From Rhabdornis inornatus (lineage: Eukaryota; Chordata; Aves; Passeriformes; Rhabdornithidae): a DNA stretch of 64,000 nt. The position numbers and the translations under genes are program-made. The DNA lies in the NCBI GenBank assembly GCA_013397075.1, contig VWZS01003730.1, forward strand, positions 912,053 to 976,052, given 5' to 3'. This document shows positions 33,823 through 45,560 of this stretch, one piece after another. How positions within the stretch are numbered: the first letter of the stretch is position 1; each line of letters starts with the position of its first letter. Below the pieces are notes generated by a model. The model saw only the letters and a list, made by a program, of their open reading frames with translations. It was not told the origin of the DNA and made no database searches.

Positions 33823-34055
33823 AAACTCCTGCCATTTGTTGCCTTGTAAAAACAGAGGCTTGAACCTTTCAAGCCTCCCAGCCTCTCCGGTGGGAATTCC
33901 ACCATTTGAGGAAAAAGTTCAAGGATTGCTCCCACAGTATTTAGGAACAGAGAAAATGGTGAAATCTGATTATTTCTGTAAACACCTAAGAAATAACAAT
34001 TATTCAGCGGTGTTTTCAGTTCTTCCTGCTCTGAGTACTATCATATAATATTATA

Positions 34056-34077
34056 AATACATATAAAAATATGTATT
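34056..34077. repeat. Perfect AT-rich inverted repeat (9-bp stem, 4-nt loop)
   Basis: AATACATAT at 34056-34064 pairs with ATATGTATT at 34069-34077 around AAAA. It sits in a roughly 80-base stretch that is almost entirely A and T, where such symmetry often arises by chance. Confidence 0.7.
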
Positions 34078-35414
34078 ATAATAATCTGTCATATGATAAA
34101 AATAAAATACCACATAAGCACCGTGAAGTTTCCCTCCTTTAGGATTTCATGGCACTGCAGGAAAGAAGAACTCACTGGTTTATTTATGCTCTGTAAAATA
34201 TTCCTGAGGGGGTTTCACCATTAAAAGGTTTTCATGGACTTGCAGATAAAAATGTCTCGTTCCTGTGTCACCCTTTTGTGGAGTTGTGGCACTGAGGGGA
34301 TTCCTGAAGAGTTAAATCATGATCAGGTTTGGTTAAAAGAGGAATGTTGCCTCCTCAGTCTCTGTTATTCCCAAGGAAAAAAAAAAAACAAAAAACCTTG
34401 GAGCTGGTTTCTGCCACAGAGAAGCGAACACCTGATGGCAGCACATAGAAAGATTCTTCAGTGCATTTGTAACAGCTCCACACTTCACGTTGTTTGCAGT
34501 GGTTGGAGGGATTGGGTTTTATTTTTAAATTCTTACAATCTCATACTTTGAGTCACCAAATAGCTGCTGGGGTCTTGTGGTGCTCGTTTATAATTTTTTT
34601 TATTTTTTGATCCTTTTACATTGAAACCCAAGGCACCTCCTATTTAAGATTCCATTCAAGGAGAAAATCTCCCAATGCCTTTGGTGGGTCCTGAATGATG
34701 CTTTGAGGAAAAGGAGAGATGGGCAGGGAAGGGTTCAAAAATAACCTGAAGCAGCAAAGGTGCAGGATCTCATCTGAAGTGGATCAAAATGATTTGCAGA
34801 CATCCAGTTCCTGCTTTTGGTTAATTGTGAGATATTTGACTCTGTAATCCAGTTTTATCATTTTCTCCCATTGGTTTAAGCAATGTGGCAAAGGAGCTGC
34901 TGCTTTGGCAGCCCATTTATTAATAAATGTTTGCATTTTTAATTCAAAAGGTTTTATGGGATCATTTTAGCTGAGGGGAGCTTCCCAACACTGAGCTGTT
35001 TTTAGAGGGCAAAAATATCTCCCTCTAACAAGCAGATCCTGGCACTTCTTCCTTCTCCCTCAGAGCTCTCTGCAGCTCCACATCCCAGCTCTCTGTAATC
35101 CAGAGCTTTGAGGGAATCTGGGCTGTACTTCAGATTTCCTCACAAGGTAGGTGAGAAAAATGAGGATTTTGGAGCCAAAAGGCTCCAGGTTCACCAGGCA
35201 GGTTAAAATTCCTGTCCTGGAGTGGACCACCCAAAGTTCAGACCTCTCTTGAAGGTTCTCCAAACCTTTCTCAAATCTGTTGTCGTGTTTCACCTTGGAT
35301 TCAACTCTCCATCATTTTCTCAAAATGTGGTGTCCACATAACACCACAACTGGTGGGTAAGGAAGGAAAAATAACTCCATGTGCATCACTTCTGTTTATT
35401 TCTCTAGGGTGAGC

Positions 35415-35441
35415 TTTTTTTTTCTTTTTCTTTTTCTTTTT
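35415..35441. repeat. Hexanucleotide repeat (TTTTTC)n
   Basis: A T run followed by three CTTTTT units, giving a pure pyrimidine tract. Confidence 0.9.
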
Positions 35442-36458
35442 GGGCTCTGCTGGTCTTTACCAAAGGCACTCCTGTGAAACAACTGACTGCAGGAGGAATC
35501 TGTGATTATATCCCTCTAATCCAGCTCCCCCTGGGACTCAAATGGGAGCAGGAGTGAATCCTTGTGAAGCACACAGGCTTGAAAAGTTCATTCCCATTTT
35601 AGAGATTTCTAATCCCAGAGAGTCCTTAGATGGAAGGTTTTCCACAGGCTTGAAATCAAGATGGGAATTGGATATTTTGCTGGAAGCAGAGGGACAAATA
35701 TCAGTGCCAGGGAATTTCAGAGCACAAAAATATTTTCTTCACAGTGGATTTTTGGATACAAACAAGGGAAAAGCCCCAAGAACCCTTGTGCACAGACAAA
35801 TTCAGTGGCTGCTGCTCTGATTTTTGTGGCACTGACACTGAATTTTGCTGTTGTAGAGGCAGAACTTTGTTGTCAGAGCTGTGTGAGCCAAATCGAGCTT
35901 CTGCCATGTGGGTGGATCACTGAGGCCAGGTCAAGCCAGGATACTGGGAGATGAAAAAAGAGGAAGATGAGAAAGGGAAAGAAGCACAGAGCTGACACGA
36001 AGGATGGGGACAAGTCTTAGAAATGCCTGTGGCAGAAGATTAAACTGTCCCCAGAGCTCTGGAAGCACTGTGGGACACAACATCTGGCCACCAGCTGCTG
36101 CTCCAGAAGAGCCAGCAACCTCAGTGTGCACCCAGCAGGTGTCCCAGGTGTGGATATCCCAGCAGGAATGGACACAGCCAGGCTCTGCTTGGACTCAGAA
36201 GGGATGAAAGGAACCCAGAGGGGGTTGAACACAGGAGAGCTGCTCTGGAATGAGCTGAGGGTTTCTAGGCAGGCTCAGCAGCAGCACTGGTGGCTCTGAG
36301 CCAGCTCCCATCAGCAGCACACAATTTGTCTCCCAGTGCAGTTGTGCCTCCCCAGGCCCTGAAATAGCTCAGCATCCATCAGCAGCCCAGCCCGGAGCGT
36401 TCCCAGGGGGAGCTCTGCACCCTGCCAGACCTTTGGCGAGATAAATGAGTCCTGCCCC

Positions 36459-36498
36459 GGGGAAAGGGGAAAGGCAGACGGGGATGGGCTGGGCTGGG
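36459..36498 (+). other. G-quadruplex motif cluster
   Basis: Seven G tracts occur in 40 bases. The tightest set, GGGG-AT-GGG-CT-GGG-CT-GGG at 36480-36498, has three 2-base loops. Two further GGGG tracts lie just upstream at 36459-36469. Confidence 0.8.
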
Positions 36499-37733
36499 CT
36501 CAGGGTGAAGCAGGAACCACAAGTGACACTGTCCCTGTGAGAATCCATGGTCCTCATGGAGCCAGAGCAGCGCTGGGCACGGTTTTTAGGGAAAAAAAAA
36601 CTTAATGTGAGAGTAAATAGTTTTTATGTCACAAAATCTGCGGGTTTCTAAACGTCGGAAAAATATTTAGGCTATGCTGTATTCTTCTTTATTCTAGAAA
36701 TGTTTTAGGATTTTTATTTTCTACATGCTTGGGAAGGTGATGGCTGGAAATACTGTGTTATAATAGGGAATATTTAATGCAGAAGTATTCTACAATATCC
36801 AAAGGAAATTCCTTATCTCACCCTGGAGCTCAAAATGAAGGCACCGAGTGAGCTGGTACACGTGGGTGGTGCTGAGCCCCTCTGCCAAGTGGTTGAAAAA
36901 TCCCCAGAGATATCAAAAAATCCCAGCTCTGCACATAACAATATCAGGAAAGTCACAATTTGTATATTCTTATTGTGTAGGAATGATCTTTATGGGGGAT
37001 TCCCTCAAAGAATTTTTTAAAAAATTTTAAGTCTGTACAGTCACTCAACATGAATTCTAGAAAACATCCAGGAAGAGGAAATGTTAAAACAAAAAATAAC
37101 AACTGACGTAGCCAGAGACTTTGGGACTTTAAACTGAACATATTTTCTTTATCTATGGTCTAAACAACAACAGCAGCTAATAATTTAACCAAGGTCATCC
37201 TGCCAAAACTTGTATGGTGTTCATCTTATGAATTAAATTGATCAAAATAATCAATCTCAGACCTTAATGAGTAGCCCAAAAAGTATCCATTTGAAGGTGG
37301 CTATGGTGGAAATGAAAAAAAAAAGAAAGAAAATGCAGCAAAAATACTTATAAATAATCACTCATCTGAATAACTTCAGTGTTCTGAGGTTTATATGTTT
37401 GGTCAGACTTGATAATTAATTATCTAGATATTCAAAACAATGGACAAATAGCCAAAAAATGTCAATTACCCTGAAATAGATCTGGAGGAACCCAAATGGG
37501 CTGAGTGAAGTTTCCTTGGATTTACATCCCATGTGCTAGCAAGCTTGCAGGATGTTCTCTTTTTCCACTGGTTTTGTCGGGCTGTTAAAAACCTCAGAAA
37601 AATTGCATTTAAATGGAAAGGAAGATGCTGGCTGGGCAGGTCCTGTGCCTGCTTCAAGTCAGATGAGTGCCAGGACAGACAGCTTCTGGAGAAGGACATG
37701 GACACATCTCCAGGGTGGTTGAGGTTGGATTCA
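36499..37733. other. Unique non-coding DNA
   Basis: 36600-36780 is AT-rich and repeat-free, with isolated CpGs (CTGCGGG, AACGTCGG near 36640-36657), and may be a small conserved element. 37140-37460 is AT-rich. No exon recognised. Confidence 0.45.
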
Positions 37734-37876
37734 GCATCCCTGGAGATGTCCAAGGAATGACTGGACGTGGCACTCAGAGCTGTGATCTGGTTGGCAAGGT
37801 GAGGATCAGCCAAAGGCTGGACTCAATGGTCTTGGAGATCTTTTCCAACCTCAGTGATTCCATGATCCCATGATAT
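37734..37876 (+). mobile_element. CR1 LINE fragment, 3' end
   Basis: Contains CATCCCTGGAGATGTCCAAG, a GGCACTCAGAG block, a GGTTGGCAAGGTGAGGATCA block, GGCTGGACTCAATGGTCTTGG, TTTTCCAACCTCAGTGATTC and a CATGATCCCATGAT tail. This is the CR1 3' region in sense orientation. The 5' boundary may lie somewhat further left. Confidence 0.92.
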
Positions 37877-38009
37877 CCAGGAATGTCAAGGTGAGCTGCC
37901 AATGCCAGTGTCCAGCCATGAGTGAGAGTGGGTGAAACTCAGGCTCTGCAAACACATTCTCAGAGCTTGATGTGGAGCAGAATTCATTGGAAAATCACTG
38001 GCAGAGGGG

Positions 38010-38539
38010 GTTTCAATCCCTCTCACAGCAGTATTTTGTCCCCATGATCTCTGGTTTGAATCCATTTTCACAACAGGATTTTGTCTCCATGATCTCTGAT
38101 TCGAATCACTTCTCACAGCAGGATTTGCTCTCCGTGATCTCTGGTTTGAATCCCTCCCACAGCAGGATTTTCCCTCTGTGATCTCCAGGCTGAATCCCTC
38201 TCACAGCAGGATTTGCTCTCCATGATCTCTGGTTTGAATCCATTTTCGCAACAGGATTTTCCCCCCATGATCTCTGGTTTGAACTCCCTTTCACGGCAGG
38301 ATTTTCTCCCTATCATCTCCAGGTTGAATCCCCTCTCACAGCAGGATTTTCCCCCCATGATCTCTGGTTTGAATCCATTTTCACAACAGGATTTTCTTTC
38401 CATGATCTCTGGTTTGAATCCTTGAATCTCTTCTCCCAGCAGGATTTTCTCTCTATGATCTCTGGTTTGAATCCCCTCTCACAGTAGGATTTTCACTCCA
38501 TGATCTCTGGTCTGAATCCCCTCTCACAGCAGAATTTTG
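38010..38539 (+). repeat. Minisatellite, 45-bp unit, about 12 copies
   Basis: Each unit reads roughly CACAGCAGGATTTT, a C/T-rich spacer, ATGATCTCTGGTTTGAATCC and a C/T-rich link. The TTTGAATCC anchor recurs near 38011, 38054, 38099, 38144, 38188, 38233, 38278, 38323, 38368, 38413, 38467 and 38512. Spacing is 44-45 bp except one of 54, where a 9-bp GAATCTCTT-type insertion occurred. Since 45 is three times fifteen, open frames made of 15-residue repeats appear on both strands (plus 37972-38181 and 38213-38425; minus 38113-38403). They are by-products. The array sits between a plus and a minus CR1 fragment. Confidence 0.95.
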
Positions 38540-38601
38540 TGTTTTAACACAAAATTTCCAGCACTGGCTTGCTCCAGACTGTGTTGGATTGATGCACCCC
38601 A

Positions 38602-38680
38602 GGATATGGAATATCCTGAGTTGGAAGGGACCCACATGGATCACTAAACCCAACATGGATCATCCATCCAAACCTGGTTA
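38602..38680 (-). mobile_element. CR1 LINE fragment, 3' end
   Basis: GGAATATCCTGAGTTGGAAG followed by GGACCCACATGGATCACTAA and ACCCAACATGG matches the reverse complement of a CR1 3' end of the CTGAGTTGGAAGGGACCCAC type, common in neoavian genomes. Fewer than 80 bp remain. Confidence 0.85.
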
Positions 38681-41600
38681 AGGACAGTTGACTAACAGGA
38701 TACCAAACTACACAAAGCTTTCTTTCAGCCTGAGAGGGAAAAAGAAATATGATTATCTTTCTCTTTTTTTCATTTTTTTTTAGCAATTATTCCTTGTTTC
38801 CAAATTCCCATCCATTTCCTGGTTCCAGCCCAGATGTGCCATGGGAAAGGCAGTTCTCACGGCGTTTGCACAAACAGGAAGCATGCAAATTTTCAAAAGA
38901 GACCCTATTTTTGTGAGGGCTCCTGCTGAGTTTTGCTGACTCAAGAGACCTTGGCCTGAATTTAAATAAGCAGCTTTGGAGGAACCAAACTAATCCTTGT
39001 GTCTCCAGACTCCTTATCTGCCATTCATTTTCCAAAACAGAGCAAAGAGCCCAGCTCAAAACCCTCTGCCCACAGCATGGACTCACTCAGAGCCTGGTTC
39101 ACATCCTGTAGGATAGGGAGGCTCTAGGACTTGGAGCAGTTATGAAGAATCCCATTTTACTGCTGCCAAATATTTAGGGAATCCCTATTTCTTTCCACTC
39201 CTGGGAAGGGGATCTGGCCAGATGTCACGCTGAGCTGTCAGAAAGCATCACCTTCCTCCCTCCTGACGCTGCCCAGACCTTGGGATGTCAAGAGCCATCA
39301 GTCCTGAAGGGGATGTTTATTTCTTTTGATGCTGAGGTGGAGATTTGTGTCCTCCTGGCATCCTCTTAGAGCAGCACCATTCCCTCCAACCCCCTCCAGC
39401 TCAGCTGGGTTTCCTCAGCCTTTCCAGGGGATGGATTTTGATGCTCTCCCTCCTGGCAGGTGCCATTCACACCCATGGAAATGAGCCTGATCCCACCAAA
39501 ACCTGTCCAAGCCTCATTTTGGGGTCTGAAGACGGTGATTTTTATTTCCCAGATGGAAATTGAGGCTTTCAGGGGGGTTGGAAGGGGTGGCTGCTCTGGG
39601 AAACAACAGGCTTTTTGAAGAATAAGGTGAAAGGACCTTTTCTGTGGCTGAAATTCTTGACACTAATTTTAACAACTCTTCCAACCCCTCGAAAATTGCC
39701 ACTCTGAAAAAATAAACAGGGCCCATATTCAGCCACTGGACTGGTACCCAGGCTTTGCTGGGCCACCACTGGGGATGCCTAACAATAGCCAGCCTTATTC
39801 CTGCCTGCAGAAATGATGGGAGAAAGGGAGAAGGAAAGGGAGAGAAGGCTACTCCAACCTCACTGGTGGTTGGATGGGGCTGCTGACTTCAGGCTGGTTT
39901 TAAGTTACATATGTGAGCAAGTGAAATGGAATATAAATAATAGCAGGGGGAGAGCTCCAGTGGAAAAGCCAGCCAGTGTCTGCCTGACTGGCTGCTCTGG
40001 CATCCATCAAGTCCTGCTGTGGTTTGTGTCACTCCAGGCAGGGAGCTGCCCTTGGAGAGAGCCCACCGGTGCTGCAGGGATCCTCTGGGGAGGGATCTGC
40101 CACCCCCAGGCTGGGAAAAGCCCCAGACAAGGCAGTCCCTTGATTAGCTGCTCTAATGAGCTCTAGATCCTGCCCTGGCAGAGCTCAGCAGTCGCCATGG
40201 AATGGCCGTGGATGCAGTTTGGGATTTGTGTGGGGAAGGGGTGGATTTGCTTCCAACATTACTTTCAGAAAGGCTGCAACAGACCCAGAAATGAGATCTT
40301 CCCATCCTCTGCTTTTCCCAGAGATCCTCAAGCACAAAGCAGTTTTAAATCTGAATACCAAGCCCTGCTACACCTGCTATAGGTAATACATCAGCTAGCA
40401 GGCATTTCTGTAGTCCCACAGGCCAGCTCCCTTTGCTAAATACTTCTTTCATATCATTTCAGCCCACGTATTTTGTTTTGCCACCGATGTTTCTTTTTAA
40501 TTTTTTTTCCAGTAATTTCAATTTTCAAGCACAGGCAGCCTGCAGTATGTATTTGGAAATTAAAAATTTTATCATTCCTCCTACAAACACAAATATGCCC
40601 CTTGGAGGGGTGAGTCCCCTACATTTCATACATAACCACAGTTCTGTCTCCTCTTTCTTCCTTGGCCTTGTTTGCAACGGTTTTTCCCCTGTAATCTTCT
40701 TAGTTTGGTTTGTTGGGTTTTTTTTTCTCTCTGCTACATTTCCTCTTCATTCCTCCATCACTTCCTGCCTGTATTGTCCCTTCCATCCTTCTCATTATCT
40801 CTGCTGACAGGAGATTTCTCCCCATCTCTGACAAGCCACACTTTCAACCCTGGAAGATAAATGGAGCTGGGTTGGTTTGTTTGTCATTACACAGAGGAGA
40901 TGCTGAAATCCCTTTATTTATCAGCTTCTATATATTTATAACTGGGATCCCTGAAAAAATCTGCTTTATTGGTTATTGCCATGGGTGCATCAAGTTCTCC
41001 TGTTCCAGGACTTTCTAAGGCTACAAGAGAATCAGGAATACAGAAAACTCAAGACTTATTTTCTTGGCAAATCTGGAGTATAAATATGAACCCAGCAAAA
41101 AGATTTGGAGAGGAAACACCCCAAAACCAGGGCAACCCTTTGAGCAATCATGATTTTTCCCCATGTATTTGTTCCCCACCTACCTGTTCCTCTCCATTCT
41201 TGTTTTCTGGCTTGAGTGCTGGGAGAACATTAAACCCCACTCTGAATAAAATCCTAAAGGGAAAATCAAAGAAAAAAAGCTTTACCAGAGAGGATGAGTG
41301 CAAACACAATTTGTTTTAAGGTCTTACTCCCAGGGAACGTGCTTTTTTTTTGTTAGAAAAACCCCAATCATGCCACAATGGCCACGGCACCAGGAGGAGA
41401 CAAAAAGAAATCTTTATGGGATTGTTGAGACAATAGTTATTTGTCATAAATAGAATCTGAGCCTGGCTGGTCCCGAGCCAAACACTGGAAGTTTGTCCTG
41501 GCAGACGTGGTGCTACATCACAAACAGGATTATGTCATGTTGGAAGCTGCCAGCCTGGAAGGCTGAGACAGCATCTTGGAGCCCTGGGAAGCAGGGGACA

Positions 41601-41868
41601 ACTGTCCCTGTCCCCAGCAATGACCCAGAGCATTCCCAGGAGAGGTGGGGCAGCCTGCAGGTGATGGGAACAGAGAGGGAGGCAAAGAGCAGGAGGAATC
41701 CTGGAAGAGCTCAGCTCCAAGAGTGATTGCACTGCCAGAATCAGTGGGGAAGATGTTTGAGCTCCTGATGTGAGATGTGAGATCTCCAGGGGGAGAAATC
41801 ACCGAGGTTCAGCAGGGAAAGGGGAGCAAATGCTGTGGTGGGACAGGTGAATATGACAGGGGGGTGAC
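38681..41868. other. Unique non-coding DNA
   Basis: No recognised exon or transposable element. It contains a purine-rich patch near 39814-39850 and T-rich sequence at 40440-40760 whose hydrophobic chance frames (up to 124 codons, 40433-40807) arise from TTT-rich composition. Confidence 0.5.
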
Positions 41869-42000
41869 AGAAGCTGTGGCTGCCCCTGGATCCCTGAAAG
41901 TGTCCAAGGCCAGGTTTGACAGGGCTTGGAGCACCCTGGGATGGTGGAAGTTGTGTCTTTAAGGTCCTTTCCCACTCAAACCATCCTGTGATTCCATGAA
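41869..42000 (+). mobile_element. CR1 LINE fragment, 3' end
   Basis: AGAAGCTGTGGCTGCCCCTG, GATCCCTGAAAGTGTCCAAG, GCCAGGTTTGACAGGGCTTG, GCACCCTGGGATGGTGGAAG and a TGTGATTCCATGAAAT tail identify the CR1 3' region in sense orientation. Confidence 0.93.
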
Positions 42001-42170
42001 ATTACACATTTTTACTCTTTTTTTTCCCCATTCCATTTGCTGCTGCTGTGTGATCATGGAAAGCTGCACAGTTCTCCCTGCTGGATGATGCTCCATGTCC
42101 TGACCTTGAGTCCAGCAAAGCAGCTGAGGAAACCTCAACCTGACTCCAAACTTTGCCCCTTTTTTTTTGA
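42001..42170. other. Spacer between two convergent CR1 fragments
   Basis: 170 bases without a recognised feature, apart from a T9 run next to the right-hand CR1. Confidence 0.7.
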
Positions 42171-42330
42171 CACAAAATCACAAAATCCTTAAGGCTGTAA
42201 AAGCCCCCTTAGGTCATCAAGTCCAACTCTTAACCCAGCACTGCCAAGGCCACCACTAACCCGTGTCCCCAAGTGCCACATCCACATGGCTTTTAAATCC
42301 CTCCAGCAGTGCCCTGGGCAGCTGTGCCAA
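42171..42330 (-). mobile_element. CR1 LINE fragment, 3' end
   Basis: CACAAAATCACAAAATCC tail repeats, then TAGGTCATCAAGTCCAACTC, CCCAGCACTGCCAAGGCCAC, CACTAACCCGTGTCCCCAAG, TGCCACATCCACATGGCTTT and CTCCAGCAGTGCCCTGGGCA. This is a well-preserved antisense CR1 3' segment of about 160 bp, of a different CR1 type from its left neighbour. Confidence 0.93.
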
Positions 42331-43649
42331 GATGTGAGTTCTTATTTTCAGCCATATTTCAGGAACCCCTGTGGATCAGCCTGGGAAAAGAGAGGGATCC
42401 ATGCTGGAAATGTCCTACAGGACAGGCTGGGTTTCGGGGAAAAACCCAAATAACCACACAGGTCAGTGTTTGCACACGTGGGCACATTTCTCTGTGTGAG
42501 CAGGCATGAGCTGAGAGCACACTCCAGTGCACCTAAACCTCACATTTAAAAAGCCCAGGCTACAAAAAAAAAAGATAAAAGAAAAAGATGGGGGAAAAAT
42601 AAAAAGAAATATTTGGGCAACTGGAAGGAATTATTCTCTCTTCCATAGCCTGGGCTCTATCCATAAATCATCCATAATTTTTTCGATGTCTAGGGCAATG
42701 TTACCATTTGATGAAATAAAATACCGAACCTCTGTGACATCATCTTTTATCTAAAGAGCCCTGCACACTCGGTCATGCTCCTGAGCCACATTTGTTCTGC
42801 AGATATTTAGACCAAACCTGACATTTTATAGACTTCCTCCTGCTTGTGCATGTGTTGGAGACAGTTGTTTGGATTAGCACGATCAAAAAATTTAACACAG
42901 CCTTTCAAGATCCCATTTTCATCTGGATTTGCACAACACAGAAGAAAGCAGGATGCCAAAAATATGTTTTTTAGAAAACACATCCACTTTGTTGTGACTG
43001 TTTGTAGCTGGTGAAATCCTGGGATGCCCTGATTACCATGACCTGTGTGTTTTCATACAAGCCTGAGATAGAAAAGCTCTGTATACAAATGAAAACCGTT
43101 AACTTTCATACCACATGTGTTGTACTTATGCCAGTGGGAAATGACAGAGAATGTACAAGGTCATGGTTTACTAAAAATATAAAAGTTTAACATGTGGTGT
43201 TAATAGAACACACAACAGGGGTCACTGGTACAATGGAAAATAATTCATTTCCAATGTCAGGCCAAGTAATTCACTAGGAAAGAACATTTGAAAATGTGTT
43301 ACTTATATCTTTCTCTTTCTGTTCTTCAGGACGAGTTTCAGGAGGGAAAGAAAAAAGCAAAATTTCTGCTAATACCAGTGCATAAATAATAACCATGGTT
43401 CAGATCTCAAGTGTGTCAGAACAAACCAGGCCCATCAGCCCTACAGGAGCTGGCAAACTTCCACCAGGGTGTGCAGCATCGTGGGACCCTCTTCTCCCTC
43501 CCTCATGTTTGGCTGGAATGAGCACTAAACCCCACCAGGATGGTTTTAATCCTTGATCAATATCTCTGCAGATACTGGGGTGCCTCAGCCTCCAGCCAGG
43601 TGCCACGAAACCCCTCCCCAAGCTCTGCCTAATCCAGTAAAATGTCAAG
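42331..43649. other. Unique non-coding DNA
   Basis: A-rich patch at 42561-42608. 43010-43250 is repeat-free with AT-rich words and an AAAACCGTTAAC motif near 43093, possibly conserved. No exon recognised. Confidence 0.45.
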
Positions 43650-43825
43650 CACAGGAACGGCTGCCCAGGGATGTGGTGGAGTCACCATCCCTGGAAGTGT
43701 TGAAGAAACCACTGGATGTGGCTCTGGGTGTGCTCTGGTCCAGCTGACAAGGTGGTGGTCATTCAGAGGTTGGGCTTGATGATCTCAGAGCTCTTTTCCA
43801 ACCTCAGTGATTCCATGATTCTGTC
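43650..43825 (+). mobile_element. CR1 LINE fragment, 3' end
   Basis: GAACGGCTGCCCAGGGATGT, GGTGGAGTCACCATCCCTGG, AAGTGTTGAAGAAACCACTG, GATGTGGCTCTGGGTG, GACAAGGTGGTGGTCATTCA, TTGATGATCTCAGAGCTCTT, TTCCAACCTCAGTGATTCCA and TGATTCTGTC. About 175 bp of the CR1 3' region in sense orientation, the best-preserved plus-strand copy here. Confidence 0.95.
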
Positions 43826-45290
43826 AGCCCAGCAGGAGTCTGTGTGCCCAGAGTTATGTGCCACAAGTGCGGGGATTTGTCAGCACTGAAACCCCAGCAG
43901 AAATCCCAAAGCCGGTGTCACCCTCCACATCTCAACTCATCTGCTGGTCCTGCCCAAAAACAATGAGCCAGGCTGAGCCTTGCACAAGCTGGAGCCACAG
44001 GGCACAGCTGCAGTGTCCCTCCTTTTCCCCTCTTTTTGCCCTGCCCCCCTTCTGCCCACATCCCCTGGCACCACCAGCACCAGCCAAGGTCCCTCCTGCC
44101 CCATCACCTGCACAAGACCCAGCACTGAGACTCCACACTTCACAGGCACCTCCAGTTATTTGCAGGAACAAATAATTAGAAGCAGAGGTGAGGGAGTTGC
44201 TGGTTCCAAGTGATGGATAAATCTGTGCAGTGAAGCTGTGTTGGGCACCACAGCTGGGGCTGCTGGCACGGTGCTGCCTGCAAGGAATGCACCTCTGCAG
44301 TCAGCCAGCTCAGAGGGCTGATGCCACCCCACAGCTGGCCAGGAGCATCCCAAAAAATCCTGTCCCTCAGCTCCAGCTGTGTCCCCACCTGCCTGTGCCA
44401 GTGTGCCACACGCTGCTCTGTCAGCAGCTCTTGCCTCAAGACAGCAGCAGGTGAAACTGCTTTTCTTTCCTTCCTTGCCAAAAGTGCTTTGATTTCTGGG
44501 TTGGCTCAGTGAATTTCTGCAACATGCATGTCCCTGTCTGGACAATCTGATGGAAAACATGTCGGAACTGGCTGTGCTTCCCTCCCCTGTCACTGCCACC
44601 TCCGGTGGTCACTCCCAGAGCTGCCTGGCACCAATGCTGCCAGAGATGTTTCATGCTTTTTGAGCAAAAATGGTCATGGTCAAGCTAGAAAAACTGTTGG
44701 AAACCTTCTATCAGCTGGACCACAGAGACCCATCTGTGGTGGTGCTTTGCAGGGCTCAGCTCAAGCCACAGCCAAATTTTTTAGGTCAAATCTTGAAACT
44801 GTTTGTCTCCCCCTGGGAGTCCCAGGAAGGATTGTGAGCGAGGCTGCAGGCTGATTTGTGCCCATGCACATCACCCCCAGTGTCACTGCAGTTTATGGGA
44901 TTCTTCCAGCCTGACTCAGTCAAAGGGTCATTAAAATAATACAGTGAGAAACAGTCTAAAACCCACGGCGGAGCAATTAAAGTGAGCAGACAGATGGAAA
45001 GATGGATCAGAGGGAAATGTGTGCTGGGCACTGAAAAATGCAGCGTGGGGGCTGTGAGTGGCTATTCCCAAAAACAACTTTATGACACCTCCCGACTGGA
45101 AAACACTTCTTTATAAATTGTTGTCCTACTTCCTGCATCCCTTTGGATGCACTAAAGCAGCACTGATGGCTCTGGGTAAGAATATTCCTTTCCCCCCCAA
45201 AGATCTGAGTGGCAAATGCCAGGGTGGAATTAATCTTTCCTACCCAAACGTGCATTCAACACATCCTGCTTGCTGCGATTAACAACCTGA
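43826..45290. other. Unique, GC-rich but CpG-poor non-coding DNA
   Basis: 43850-44660 is rich in CAG/CTG-containing words and low in stops, giving several overlapping 70-147-codon frames on both strands without family signatures. A C-rich quadruplex motif lies at 44039-44065. Confidence 0.45.
44039..44065 (-). other. G-quadruplex motif (minus strand)
   Basis: Plus-strand CCC-TG-CCCCCC-TTCTG-CCC-ACAT-CCCC gives four G tracts on the minus strand with loops of 2-5 bases. Confidence 0.7.
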
Positions 45291-45560
45291 CATAAAAAAG
45301 TTACAGGGCATAGAACACTCATAATAAATTCCTAAGAGATGATATTAGCTGGCTGTTCGAGAGGAAGCTGTGTTACAACACACTGAGCTCGCTCTAAACG
45401 ATGAGATTTGGGGAGATTTCATTGCAATGCTGTGAATTATGTGGTATAATGTGCTTTTTTTGTAATTAATCCTTCAGTTTTCTCACACCGTCCGAGAATT
45501 TGAAATGAATTTTTTAAAGATCACGTGTGTGATACGTAACAGGATTTTCTGTGGGGTTAA
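45291..45560. promoter_or_regulatory. Candidate conserved non-coding element
   Basis: Repeat-free, with retained CpGs, a perfect CACGTG E-box at 45522-45527, TTGTAATTAATCC (homeodomain-like) near 45460, and a nearby GATACGTAAC. Resembles an enhancer; reading only. Confidence 0.2.

Larger units (their letters stand above)
33823..36458. other. Unique non-coding DNA
   Basis: Contains an AT-rich patch with a 9-bp hairpin (34056-34077), an A run near 34377-34389 and a TTTTTC repeat (35415-35441). Short overlapping frames near 35540-36230 show no family signature. Confidence 0.5.

Noticed and set aside
33770..33850. Splice acceptor (long polypyrimidine tract)
   Set aside because: No AG followed by exon-like coding sequence or matching donor was seen.
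38113..38403. Repeat protein of 15-residue units on either strand
   Set aside because: Direct consequence of the 45-bp minisatellite; there is no start context, splice context or non-repeat domain.
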